Positions 10,140 to 21,479 of a stretch of DNA of 64,000 nt are shown in pieces. The stretch lies in contig OX421965.1 of the NCBI GenBank assembly GCA_949128115.1, positions 5,633,253 through 5,697,252 on the forward strand, read 5' to 3'. How positions within the stretch are numbered: the first letter of the stretch is position 1; every line of letters starts with the position of its first letter. The stretch comes from Anaspis maculata. Taxonomy: Eukaryota; Arthropoda; Insecta; Coleoptera; Scraptiidae. The notes beneath the pieces were generated by a model. That model had not been told where the DNA came from. It made no database searches and was given only the letters and a program-made list of their open reading frames with translations. A program made the translations under genes and the position numbers.

Positions 10140-13100
10140 AGTCACACACGATACGTAAACTTTCGCCTTTGAAAGTTGAAGTTTTCTGTGTTATCAAGTC
10201 AAAATTTTGAGATTACGGTCGAAGTATTTCGTGTTCAAAAGTCGAAATACTGCGTTCAAAGTCGACGTATTTCTTGTTTGGAAGTCGAAGCTCTTCATTA
10301 GTGGAAGTCGAAATCTCGAGATTCAAGTCTAAGTAGGTACCTATGTTTGAGAGTCGAATTCTTGAAATTATAGTTGGAGTATTTGGTCTTCAACAGTCAA
10401 GTTTTTCACGAATAAAAGTAGAAATTTTGAGAGTGAAGGAGTATTCATCCTTCAGAAGAAGATTATGCGTTTGATGTTTGGTTTGAGACCGCGGGAGTCA
10501 TGCGCTCCGATATTTAGGTCAAAAAGACTATTAACTGTGCATGCCACCTACGTTCACAGATGCTCACTTTTTGTCTACAAGAACCAGCAACTTTTTCTGA
10601 CAAATGCTGACTTCACACCCTACTCGACCAGAAACTCCGCAAACCTGAGTATACCACCGCACACTACCACCAAATTCAAGAAGTCACCCTATTACAACTG
10701 CGTCAAGATTTACAATTCGCTGCCGGCTTCTCTCAGGACAGTTCAACTGATCACAACGTTCAAGCGCGAGTTGAAGTAACTGCTTGTTGACAGGCCTCTA
10801 TACAGTGTGAATGAGTTTATCGAACATAGTTGACGGTACCTACCTAATCTTGTAGTTGAAAAAGTGCCAATGGTGATATTTATTGTGTTTGTTTATCCGT
10901 TATGTGATGTCAATATGTTATACGTCTTCAATAGTCGATATTTCGATCTTGAAGTCGAAGTACGTACCTCGTGTCAAAAATCTAAATTTTCCGTTTTTTT
11001 AAGTCAATGCTATCCGTGATCGAATTTCGACATGTCGACACCAAAAGTCAAAATATTTCTTGTTTGGCAGTCAAAATTTCCTTTATCAAAATTTCATGCT
11101 TCTCGTGACTGGAAGCGAAATTTTGACATTGAAATCGAAATACTTTTTGATCAGAACGACTTTGAAAGTCAAAGTTTTTCGTGTTGAGAGTCAAAATTCT
11201 TGCAATTGGGAGTTGAAGTTTTTCGTAAATAAAAGTGAAAATAGATTTTTCGAATTTAAAGTCGCAGTTTTTCATGTTTAAAAGTCGAATTTTTTAAATA
11301 TTAATTGAAGTATTTCGTCAACAGTCAATTTTTCTACGAATAAAAGCAGAAATTTCAAGATTGAAGTGGAAGTATTTCGTGTTCGAAGTCGAAATTAATC
11401 CATATTTCGAGACTTCAGTCGATGTACTTCGTGTTTAAAAGTCGAAATTTTTCGTATCAAAAGTCGATCTCTTTCGTGAACGAAAGTCGAAATTTCGAGA
11501 TTGAAGTCGAAATCCTTTTTGATCAAAAATCGAAATTTTTCGTCTTTGAAAGTCGAAATTTGGACATTATAGTTTGAGTATGGCGCCTTTCATAGTCGAA
11601 GTGTTTTACGAATAAAAGTAGAAGTTTTGACATTGAATTCGGAGTATTTCGTATCTGAAGGTCGAAGTTTTTCGTCTTTAAAAGTCAGAGTTTTCTTTTT
11701 CGGTTTCAAAAATCTATATTTCGATGATAAAATCGTAGTACTTTGCGTTTAAAAGTCAAAATGTTCTGTTAGGTATCAAAAGTCGATGTTTTTCGTGTTC
11801 AAAAGTCAAAACTTTGAGATTGAAGTCAAAGTAGGATTTGGTAGTCAAAGGTCGCAATATCGAGATCAAAATCGAAGTATTTCGTTTCGTGTTCAAGGGT
11901 CAAAGCTCCGAGTTGAATTCGACGTATTCCGTGTTCAAAAGCCAAAAATCTTTATAAGTGAAAGTGAAAATTTCGACCTGAAAGTCGATAATCACTTCGT
12001 GTTTGAAAGCCAGAACTTTTCGAAAATACAAGATTTCATGATTGAAAGCAGAAATTTCTAGAAAAACGTTCATGTATTTCGCGTTAAAAGATCCAAATGT
12101 TTGATAGATGAAATTTCAAATTTCGAGATAAAAAGTAGAAATTTTGAATTTAAACTTGAAGCATTATGTGTTTAAGAGTCGAAGTCAGTTTTTTACATGA
12201 TTAAAAGTCAAAATTATTCGTCTTTGAAAATTGAAGTTCTCCGTGATTGAAAGTAGAAATTTCGAGGTATTTTGTGTTTGACGGTCGAAATATTTTGTCT
12301 TTGAAAGTCGGAGTTCTTCATGTTTAAAGTCGAAATTTTGATTTCAAAGTCGTAGTATCTCGTGTCAGAAGTTTGATTTTATGTCTTTAAAAGTCGCACT
12401 TTTTCTACCACAAGTGGAAATTTCCAGATAATAGTCGAAATAATAGCCGTGTTCAACTGTTCAAGAGTCGAAATTTCTCATCTCTGAAAGTCGAAGTTTG
12501 CTGGGATTGAAAATGGAAATTTCTAAAAACCAGTCGATGAACTTCGTGTTCAAAAGTCCAAGTTAGTGTTTCGTTAGTAAAATTAAGAATCTCGAGATTG
12601 AAATTGAAAGTTTTCGTTTTTGGAAATAAGTTTTTCGTAATTCAAAGTCGAAAAACTCGGGTTTGAAAGTCGAAATTCTCATTTTTGAAACTCCAAGTTT
12701 TTGTGATTGAGAGTAGAAATTTCAAGATGGGAGTCGGAGTATTTCGTAGTTCAAGTTTGAAATTTTTTGTGTTTGAAAATCGAAGTTTTTCATGAACCAA
12801 AGTCGAAATTCCGACTTCACAGTCGAAAAACTTCGTGTTTGAATGTCCGAGATTTTCGTCTTTGAAAATTCAAGTTTTTCGTTATAGAAAGTGAAAATTT
12901 TTAGAGAAAACCCGATGTACTTCGTGTTCAAAAGTTCAACTGTTTCGGGCATGAGATTCGGAATCTCGAGATTGAGAATAGAAATTTTGACTTTGAAGTT
13001 CAGTATTTCGTGTTTATAAAAGTCGAAATTTTATTATTTCAAAATTGAAAGTTCTTCGTGAATAAAAGGAGAAATTTCGAGATCCAAGTCGAAAGTTTTC

Positions 13101-13260
13101 GTTTTGGGAATCGAAGTTTTTCGAAATTCAAAGTCGAAAAACTTCGGGTTTGAATGTCGGAATTTCTCATTTTTGAAAATCCAAGTTTTTCGTGATTGAA
13201 AGTAAAAATTTCAATTTGCTGGGAAGTGGAATTTTTTGTGATGAAAAGTAGAAATTTCGA
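10140..13260 (+). repeat. Long degenerate GTCGAA minisatellite
   Basis: About 3 kb of irregular 20-23 bp units built on AAAGTCGAAATTTTTCGTG, with common variants such as GATTGAAGTCGAAGTATTTC. No two adjacent units are identical. It is interrupted at about 10441-10925 by a LINE 3' fragment. Blocks 1 and 2 at 4.6 and 7.0 kb are the same family inverted. Small ORFs with repeated FDF or LRLS-like peptides are translations of the repeat, not genes. Confidence 0.85.
10441..10925 (+). pseudogene. 5'-truncated LINE (jockey/CR1-like) RT C-terminal fragment
   Basis: The frame from 10441 encodes the C-terminal end of a non-LTR reverse transcriptase: LQKKIMRLMFGL, then a Y-rich region, YYNCVKIYNSLPASLR and TFKRELK. 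An in-frame TAA (10777-10779) is followed in the same frame by DRPLYSVNEFIEHS, the usual last residues of this family, so the copy is dead. It lies inside the GTCGAA minisatellite, which resumes near 10925. The LINE tail in the satellite at 60.68 kb encodes the related ERPFYSVEEYL, so both derive from the same or a sister family. Confidence 0.75.
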
Positions 13261-13690
13261 ATACCCAAAATGTTTGAAAGCCTGATGGATGATGAGTCAT
13301 AGTTAGATTTTTCCCAAGTTTTTGGAACCGAATGTGCAGTGTGCTCTCTCGTGAACTCGGAACATCCAAAAAGCTTCAGTTCAAGTTGAAATGTCCCGGA
13401 CAGTTGGACACTCTTATAAGACACTTCAAAAGAGTTTTAGATCATCTGGAACCTTTGAGAAGCTTGAGTAGTCGCGAGATGCGATTTTCAAAATTATAGA
13501 ACCAAATGTGTTCCTTCTTGAGCTCTGAGAACATTCAAAAATTTAATACTGAAAAAGCGATCTCTCAAACACTTTCTAAGGTCGGCACATTAAAAAAAGT
13601 TTAAGTTAATTCAGAAGCTTTGAAATAGTCAAGTTCGAGATTTTCCACAGCCAAATTTGTTTCTGAATTTTCAGGAATGAAGATATATGA
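13261..13690. repeat. Short diverged tandem repeat, ~170-bp unit
   Basis: A segment with GGAACCGAATGTG...GAACTCGGAACATCCAAAAA (about 13320-13375) recurs as AGAACCAAATGTG...GCTCTGAGAACATTCAAAAA (about 13498-13550), with a weaker third trace near 13650. Function unknown. Confidence 0.4.
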
Positions 13691-13928
13691 CCGTGGGTTC
13701 CACAAAACAGATAATACGAGATTAGTTGATTTGCGATGTTTGTTTATCAATTTGTAGCTGACTGATCAATGGAAATGCTGGTTTATCCCTCACTAATGAA
13801 AAGATGATTGGTCTCTAGTACAGATTTCTGGCATTTTTTTGTGAGTAATCACCTAGCATTCAGCAGAAAAGTCCAGTTAATCTGCAATCAGCCTTGATCG
13901 CTGATTATCTTTTTTGTGGAATTGACGG
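13691..13928. mobile_element. MITE with ~25-bp imperfect TIRs
   Basis: CCGTGGGTTCCACAAAACAG at the left end and the complement of the right end, CCGTCAATTCCACAAAAAAG, align with few mismatches and both continue with ATAAT. Length 238 bp, no coding capacity. The TTCCACAAAA core resembles the TIR of the smaller element at 18720-18860. Confidence 0.55.
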
Positions 13929-14870
13929 TGGAATGAAGTATTATCTACTTGCGGCCAGTGAGTGATGAATCAAAATTCCGCCCCGTGAGTGATAAGTTAA
14001 TAACTGAAAAATCAGTGATAAGGACCAATCACCAGATGTCAGCAAACGGCATCCTCTTGAGTAATATAGCATTTATTGCACGATTTGTTGAATAATATAC
14101 TGTTAGGTACTATATGTATTATATTGTTAAGCTCCAGCTAAGAAGGTCATTTAAAAAAAAACTTGGAAAATACAGTAGGTACCAAAAAAATGAGCAAACA
14201 CAAAAGTAGGTGAACGAGACTTACTTTTAATAGGTGGGTCGAATGTGGGAAGAACGTTGACTGAATTTAAACATAAATAAACTAAACTAGGTTCAACTAA
14301 ACTGAGATAAGTCATACAGAAAAAACTAAGATAAAAACGTAATACCAATAACAAACGCAAGACAATAGATAATAATTGCAGTAGGTGGGAAAAACAGTCA
14401 ATAAACAATATAAGTACCTGAATTAAATGTAGGTCACAGCATAGGTATCAAGTATACAGGTGATCCAACTTCAAATTGACCGGCGCCCTTAAATGGTCCA
14501 TCATTGGATGACATGTTTTTTCACTCTCGTGAAAACTCTTCTAATTATGCCTTCTTTCTAAATAGTAAATCAAGTAGGGGAGATGTCTTGGCTGTCTTGC
14601 TGTATTCATTTTGCTATGCCTTTTAGAGCACTGTTCCCTTGAGCAATTTAACTCAGTAGCAAAAATAATTTCTTTACTGAGCTAAAAATAGATAACAAAG
14701 ACCATCATGACCCCTGCTTTGATACGAATTGAACTGTTTCAATTTCATGTTAATTATAAGCTCGATTATAGGTAATTATCTTATATTTATACGAAGTATT
14801 ATACCCGAAATTATACCAAAATAATCAAACTGATATGTTAGTATGTTATTAAAAACGCATCCAAAAAGTC
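13929..14870. other. Intergenic, AT-rich, nothing recognised
   Basis: Contains TAGGTACC-type short motifs common in this window, but no ORF, TIR pair or tandem repeat I could support. Confidence 0.3.
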
Positions 14871-14889
14871 TTTATCACCTGATAAAGGT

Positions 14890-15560
14890 AAAATCAATGA
14901 TGAAATTTGACGTATCGATTTTAGTTTTTGAGATATCGTGAAAAAACAGGAATTTGAATTTTTGTTTTCATTTTTTTATTCAAAAACCGGTTGAAGGTGG
15001 CCTTTTCTAATCTAGACATTGTCTGAGCACTTTTTCAAGGGGAATTCAAAGCTGCCAAAATCTTTATTCTAGCTTTCAAAGCAACCGAGACACGACATTC
15101 AACTTTTTTCTCTAATGGGCGCCATATTGGATTTTGATATTTTTGGATACGGTCGAGGATACGGTATTCTTTTCTGGTTGCAACAATGTCCACATGTCAC
15201 TGTTAAATAAATGTTAACCATTTACGTTTTAGATTAGAAGCATGAATTCAACAGTGACATGTGACACATCGTTGGAACCAGAAAAAAATATTGTATTCAA
15301 AAATGTCAAAATTCAATATGGCGCCCATGAGAGAAAAAAAGTTGAATGTCATATCTCGGTTGTTTTGAAAGCTAGAATGAAGATTTTGACAACATTGAAT
15401 TCCCCTTGGAAAAGTGCGTCCACAATGTCTTAATTAGAAAAGGCTACCTTCAACCGTTTTTCAAATGAAAAATTGAAAAAAAAATTACAAATTTCTGTTT
15501 ATTCTCGATATCTCAAAAACTAAAACTGACAAGTCAAATATCTCTTTGAATCATTGATCG
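14890..15560. mobile_element. Foldback element, family B
   Basis: Two ~310-bp inverted arms. Left segments ATTTTAGTTTTTGAGATATC (about 14919), AGGTGGCCTTTTCTAAT, AATGGGCGCCATATTGGA and ACATGTCACTGTT appear as complements at about 15520, 15445, 15310 and 15250. The centre near 15205-15245 is the hairpin loop. Exact ends and target duplication are uncertain. The 63-codon ORF across the right arm is incidental. Confidence 0.75.
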
Positions 15561-15632
15561 TCATGAAAATGCGCAACTTTTTTCTAATTCAACCGACTCT
15601 GTATCTCTGAAGATAAGCGAGATAACCATGCC

Positions 15633-18537
15633 TAAATATACGATTTGACCCGCGGTGCTTTTCTTTTCGTTTCTTAGGATTTGAATAGCGCCCCTCTTTC
15701 AAAATGGTGGATATTATTCAGGGGCAGAAGGTGTCGAATAGCCTGGTGATGTCCAGCTTAGTAGAAATATATGGGGCTATGTCTCAATCGATTTCTGGGA
15801 CATCCAACACTAATAAAAAAAAATGGTGGAACATTGCCATCTAGCTCAGGCAAATTTGGTGGAGGCGCCAAAAGGAATTTAGTACTGTAATAAGAAAATT
15901 GCTGTAACATTTTTATCTTTCAACGAATTTTAACACACGACATATCATTTTGTGAAAAAGTGAATTATTCTTGTTACCTTGTTCTTTAATGAAAAAAGAC
16001 GTTGAGGAATGTTGAAAAAAAAATTGAAAAAAAAGATTCTCAACATTTTTTAATTTTTATGCAATTTGCCCCATTTGTAGACTTTGATGTGCCCTTTCTA
16101 AATTTGCACTTCTCCGATTTATATCTTTGCAGTACGCGCCGCCATATTGAAAAATAATGTCTGAAAAGAAGTTTTTGACAATATCTGAATTTTGGCCCTT
16201 GTGACATTGAAATGTTTATGTACATATGGAAACACATTAAATCCTCCACAGTTCGACATCCGAACCAGCTCTGTGCGACCCACGGTTCTTGAGCTTGATC
16301 AATTTTCGGTTCCAAAAGAATTAAAAATCACCTCTTGGGGCTGTGCCAAGTCCACCAATGTTCATGATTTGAGACAAATATGACGACGCGTTATTGATGG
16401 GTAACTTAATCAAGACATGGTGGTGATCCAGTGGTGAAATCCGGTAGGCGCGGTCACTATTTAACACCGAAAATTGATACTTCCGGAAGCTCTAGCTCAA
16501 GAACCCTGAATCGCACAGAGATGGGTCAGGTGTCAAATCATGGAGAATTGAATGTACTTTCATACGTATATAAACATTTCAATCTCGCATGGATTTAAAG
16601 GACCCCGCACCATTCTTATGGAAAATGGGTCTCGGTCAAATTCTCTAATTTTTTTATATGTTGTAGCCCAATTTGACACAAGCCACAAACCATCGTCCGT
16701 TACCCAAAAAAATTGACAGTTTTTTTTTTGTCTATAAGGGGTTAATGATGGGTTATATTTCAAGGTAAAAAAATATGTTCCAACGTAAGTGAGAACATTT
16801 CAACGTCATTTCTAACACATATGGCTCATGACAATTCCCTTTTTCTTTTGTGAAAAAATCAACCCCATCCCTCACCCCTAACCCCTACTTGTGAGTATCA
16901 AATTCGAAATTATGTTTGAAAGTGATGCAGATGGTTTTATTTTGTCGAATTATGAATTTTGGCACAAATTATTTCTCCAACCCCCAAATAGGGGGTGGGG
17001 TTGAAAAAAAAGCCATCAGTCAATTCGGCTGAATTTCTGATATTGTGCTTTACCAGTTACGCTAAACAAGATTACCAAGGGAAAACTTATTTGTATGACC
17101 AGTTTCCACCCCACAGAGGTTTGAAGTTGACTATAATGAAGCATAAAACATTTTTCCATGTCATAAACCAAATGAATGGAAATTGTGGACTTTCATATTA
17201 TCTTGTTTCGTGAAAATGTATATTCTTCAAAAATACTCTCAACCCCGTCCTTCATCCCCTATCCCTATCCTTCACATGGTCGCACTAGCTGGAATAAGAG
17301 TGTGACATAATATTTTGCCTTGATTGAGCAGCTTTCGCTTCAAATAACATTAAATTCTTCAATCTAAACTATAAATAGAGGTGTATCCGTACAAAAGAAA
17401 AAAGTAAGAAATTATGTACAAGTGAACATAATTAACCTGCTGTGAAGTTGGAACTTGATAGGAACACCAATATTTTAATTAATAATCCAGTCAAAAATCA
17501 TAAAAAAATATATATCCCACCCTATTTATGTTAGCACCTCGGTTAGCACTCTAACGTAAGCATAGTGAAAGTGAATTTTGAGAGGAGATTCACAATCAGA
17601 TGCAGAGAATCCGACCACAGACCTTCTCCTACATTTTCAAGATTTATTTCGAATATGATGTTCAGAAACAAGGATAGGGGATGAGAGACGGGGTTGAAAT
17701 TATTTTTGAAGAATAGACATTTTTACAAAACAAGACGATATGAAAGTCCACTATTTTCATTCATTTGGTTTATGACATGGAAGAATGTTTTATGCTTCAT
17801 TATGGACGATGGATTTTGGCTCGTGTCAAATTGGGCTACAAAATATTCAAAAAATTATGGAATTTGACCAAGACCTATTTTCCATAGGGATCGTGCGGGG
17901 TCCTTGAGATATTGTGAAAAACTTTTTTTCAGATAATCTTTTTCCAACATGGCGGTGCGCACTGCAAAGTAATAATTCGAAAAAGTGCAAATTTAGAAAG
18001 GGCACATCAGAATCTACAAATAAGGTAATTTTCATTGAAATAAAAAAATGTAAAAAATCTTTTTTTTTCAATTTTTTTTTATTTTCTCCAACATTCCTCA
18101 ATGTTTTTTTTATGAAAGGTATAAGATAACAAATAAAATTTACTACTATACATAATGAGATACCTTGTGTTGAAATCGGTTGAAAAATAAAAACGTTACA
18201 GCAATTTTCTTATCACCGCGTACTAAATTCATTTTGGCGCCTCCACCAAATTTGCCTGCGACAGATGTCAATGTTCCACCTTTTTGTGTGATGTCCCAGA
18301 AACCGATTGAGACATAGCTCCGTATATTTTAACGAAGCTGGACATCACCAGGCTATTCGATACCTTCTGCCCCTAGATAAAATCCGCCATTTTGAAAAAG
18401 AGGCGCCATTCAAATCCTAAGAAAATGAAAATGAAAGCACTGCACGTCAAATCGTTAATCCAAGTCTTAATTACGATTCTGCAAAGTTGTTCGCCTTTAT
18501 CATCATTTGCAACTTGTTTTTTCCTACCACGTTCACT
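15633..18537. mobile_element. Foldback element, family A copy 2, with nested insertion
   Basis: Same sequence as the element at 4873-6587: GATTTGACCCGCGGTGCTTT near the left end and TACCACGTTCACT at 18525-18537 on the right, with both arms and the central spacer recognisable. The left outer ~90 bp are diverged or lost. The right arm is split after about 16592 by a 1.3-kb second foldback and resumes near 17910. No transposase is encoded. Confidence 0.75.
16597..17907. mobile_element. Foldback element, family C, nested inside family A copy 2
   Basis: Ends are AAGGACCCCGCACCATTC (left) and GATCGTGCGGGGTCCTTGA (right). Inside, TTGTAGCCCAATTTGACAC pairs with GTGTCAAATTGGGCTACAA, and a second arm pair (about 17130-17275 with 17665-17805) contains CATGTCATAAACCAAATGAA and its complement. 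The left arm carries about 450 bp with no partner on the right. It interrupts sequence that is continuous in family A copy 1, which proves insertion and fixes the boundaries approximately. Confidence 0.75.
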
Positions 18538-18719
18538 ATACGATGTGATGTCTGAGAGATGTTTCGAAATGAACTTGAGTTGAACATCACACATGAGACA
18601 TCTACCCCACGTAACATTGTTACTTCTTTCAACTGATCGAAGTGTTACATCTCACTGACGTCAATGAGACGTAGTCACTGGGAGATTTTTTTTCGCGGAC
18701 TGTTATCGTTAAGCTCTGT

Positions 18720-18860
18720 CCTCGAGTTCCACCAAAATTTCAATAGCAGATTAAATCACGCTGATAGTTGCCATGCACCAGCCAATAGGATGGCCAGTTG
18801 CTTGGTTACTATCAGAGGGATAAAGTTATCGCGTTGATAAAAGTTTGGTGGAACCCGAGG
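18720..18860. mobile_element. Small MITE, 141 bp
   Basis: CCTCGAGTTCCACCAAA at 18720-18736 pairs with TTTGGTGGAACCCGAGG at 18844-18860, 16 of 17 positions. The interior has further self-complementarity. The TTCCAC-AAA core relates it to the element at 13691-13928. Confidence 0.65.
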
Positions 18861-19021
18861 TGTGTGTGGGAAAATATTTAATAGTTTTGGGGGCCCCTTG
18901 TGTCTTGCTGTAACGTTTCGAGCCCCAGCGAGGCTCTTTGGTGTATCGTTTGGAATCCTAATGAAATATCCCGAGAAATATCTTTGAACATCAAGCGCGC
19001 TGTTTAAATATACTGTATTAG

Positions 19022-19115
19022 ACAAGTTGGTAGCTTAGACGAATCGGCAGCAGTGTCTCTAACTATCACCTGTGGTGATCCAGGTTTGAGTCCTCCGGAG
19101 TACACCAATAGAAGA
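19022..19115 (+). mobile_element. tRNA-derived SINE-like segment
   Basis: Shows an A-box-like stretch (TAGCTTAGACGAATCGG) and, 40 bases on, a B-box-like GGTTTGAGTCC, the internal Pol III promoter arrangement of tRNA-derived SINEs. No clean cloverleaf can be drawn. Confidence 0.35.
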
Positions 19116-19942
19116 ACAACTTTTCTTAGGGAAAAAACGTGCTGTATAGATTGTAAAAATTAGTGAAAATAGGTGCGGAACTTCCTATGACATAAAACTA
19201 AGTTAAAAAGTGGTGGAAAATCAATTTTTATTTAAAAATATACATCCAAAATGCGACGTTATATGTACGTGATATAAAAGTGATATCTACGAGATGTGGA
19301 ATAGCGATGTAGATAGTATGTCACATTAGGACATCTTTGAGATATCTCATTCATGTTCTAATTACCCGGACATAAGAGGTAACAGAGATGTCCACTTAAC
19401 ATTGCATAGACTTTTTTTTGTTAACATCGAAGTTGTGACTTGAACATCTAAGCGATGTCACATAGATGTTTTCTTGCTGAGTGGGTATTCAACGTCAGAA
19501 TAATGAATTGACTGTAGACTTCACAGGTCGGCTGTAGAGTTACCCGTTGATCTTGCAAAAGACCTTGAAGTTCAAATATCCATTCCGCAACATGTAATCA
19601 CACACAGCAATAACTTCATGATCCAATGGTCATATTAGACTTTTTTACATTAAATTTTTCCAATGCACCAACTGAACTGCAATATCGTGTGTTTTATTTT
19701 TGTCTGTACGTCATTACCTACGATGTTATTGATCAATTTTTGAATTATATGGTTGTCTATTTTTGGTTATGTAACTGAATCGCTTATTGATTAAAAGACT
19801 CAGGTCGCTTCTTGCCATGACGCTTGCGAGTAGGTAAGAACCCCTGGTTATTATTTGCCTGGATACCGTGAAAAGCTGCATCCTTGCGCCATCGATCGCT
19901 TTCGCCCGCCGTAACTTGATTGTTCTTCAATGTAAAACGCGT
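19115..19942. other. Intergenic, nothing recognised beyond GATATC motifs
   Basis: AT-rich, no coding frame, no clear transposon ends after 19486. Confidence 0.25.
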
Positions 19943-20080
19943 CTCCGAAGGATTACAACTCGACTTTCTCCAGGTGGGCTGGGCTGAGGCGTATCAGCCA
20001 GGGTTTCAACTCAGCATTCCCAAGTGGGCTGAGACTCATCGGCGAAGGGCTTCAACTCTACTTCCTCTAGGTGGGTGAAA
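19943..20080. repeat. Three tandem ~50-bp units
   Basis: TTACAACTCGACTTTCTCCAGGTGGGCT-like, TTTCAACTCAGCATTCCCAAGTGGGCT-like and CTTCAACTCTACTTCCTCTAGGTGGG-like blocks follow each other, each ending in a CATC or TATC segment. The units are diverged. Function unknown. Confidence 0.55.
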
Positions 20081-20900
20081 CGCATCATCTTCTGTCAGTC
20101 GCACCATTTGTCGAAGTCTTCCACCCTGGGCCAGGAGGCTACGCAATCTTCACATCAATCCCATACCCCCAGAGATTAGCCGGAATCCTTACGGACAAGA
20201 GCTTCTTTTCTACCTTGAAAGGCGAATGACGCACCCGGAAAGCTACCTCAGGTTAGTTGACTTTGGAACTGAATACCTACAACAAAATGATTGAAACGAT
20301 TTATTCCAGGTTGTTACCCTTTCAAAGGTGACTTCTCCTCCGTAGCGCCCTCTACAATTTAAGCTTTGAATCTCGTTTGTATGCAAGCCGAAGTATCCCG
20401 ACAAGAGAAACCGATGCTTCTTCGGTTCGACCCGAGATGCCAAAGATATGAAGTGTTGCTGGCAAGCTTCAAGTCTGTCAAAAGTATGAGATCATCTAAC
20501 AAAGCTATGAAGCTCAAGGATCTGCTTACTCAGTAGTCATCCTCAGTTACAAAGTGGACTTTAAGCAATGAATTAGAGTGCTTATTGAGCCATGTGGTTT
20601 TACTTTTAGCCGTAACCACAGCACTACTCACTGGTCCTTGCGGCAAAACGCATGCCATGAGAGCCAATGAACGATGCTGCGCTTACGCAGCAAAATCAAA
20701 ACCATGGCTGAGTGAGCTGATTATCAAGTCCACCTTAAAATAACAGTGAGTTTTAAGCAGAGCAAATGGGCACACTTGAGCTCCAGTTAACGATCACATA
20801 CAAACAGAACCGCAAGGAAAGCACCGGCAAAAAGAGAATAATTGCGGCTCCAATCAGGACCGCCGGCGATAAAGTCACCTGTGGTTCGGTAATTGCCGGC
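20081..20900. other. Intergenic, moderate GC
   Basis: No gene recognised. A 66-codon minus ORF (20243-20443) is unsupported. Confidence 0.25.
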
Positions 20901-20929
20901 CATTATCGCCGCCGATCCGTCAATTTCGA

Positions 20930-21440
20930 TATCGTGATATGCGCGGGGCGGGAGGGGGAAAGCGGGGCTGGGGAAACAAGGAGCATGAGTGTCGATGGGG
21001 AGTGAATCGGCCGGGCACCGCGCGGTAAGGAAAAAGAGGGGGCGTCGTACTGTGACGTCACTGTTTGCGCGTCGTGTCGCGACTACCCGCGGCCTGCTGG
21101 GCCAAATCCCGAAACGCATCGCGACGGCCATGGCTTCCTCTGATGCCGCGCGCGTTCGTTCCGTGTGTATAACTCTGTATAGTCGTCGCATCGACGACGG
21201 ATCGATCGGGCGTCGCTTGGCAACGTCGGTCGTACTATCGCAAAGCAAGCGGACGTCGCGGCGTCGTCGTCGTCGACCATGGCCTAGCGCGATCCTCTGA
21301 CGCTGGATGCCATTCGCGCGCAGACGGGGCCCGCGAGCTCGACGTCGCGGCGGCGTTCGACGCCCGGCGTCGCGTCGTTTCCATGATGATGTTGAACTTT
21401 ATCGTCCCGTTTCATTATGCGACGGCGGCATCGCTAAGTA
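20930..21440. promoter_or_regulatory. CpG-rich island, candidate promoter or first-exon region
   Basis: About 500 bp of GC- and CpG-dense sequence in an AT-rich setting, with a GGGGCGGGAGGGGG box near 20945, many CGTCG/TCGCG motifs and a perfect TGACGTCA. Frames are open on both strands (153 codons minus, 103 codons plus), as expected in GC-rich DNA, and neither shows a known domain. It could be the 5' end of a gene whose other exons lie elsewhere. Direction is undetermined. Confidence 0.45.
21053..21060. promoter_or_regulatory. Perfect CRE palindrome TGACGTCA
   Basis: Full consensus for CREB/ATF-type bZIP factors, inside the CpG-rich island. A single site can occur by chance, but its placement in the island makes it a plausible promoter element. 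Confidence 0.35.
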
Positions 21441-21479
21441 CTAGCGGCGACCGTGGGCGGCGTATGCAAACTTGATTTC

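Larger units (their letters stand above)
18543..19486. repeat. Region rich in GATGTC/GACATC motifs, possible decayed TIR element
   Basis: The left part (GATGTGATGTCTGAGAGATG) and the complement of the right part (ATGTGACATCGCTTAGATG) are loosely inverted, and GATATC/GACATC motifs recur between 19250 and 19480. A 141-bp MITE and a SINE-like segment lie inside. The arms are too diverged for confident ends. Confidence 0.3.

Noticed and set aside
11786..12061. 91-codon ORF in the GTCGAA minisatellite
   Set aside because: Its peptide is a translation of the 21-bp repeat (repeated SQNF and SENF-like steps).
20787..21300. 153-codon minus and 103-codon plus ORFs in the CpG island
   Set aside because: GC-rich DNA has few stops; the frames are Arg/Ala-rich, overlap on both strands and match nothing I know.
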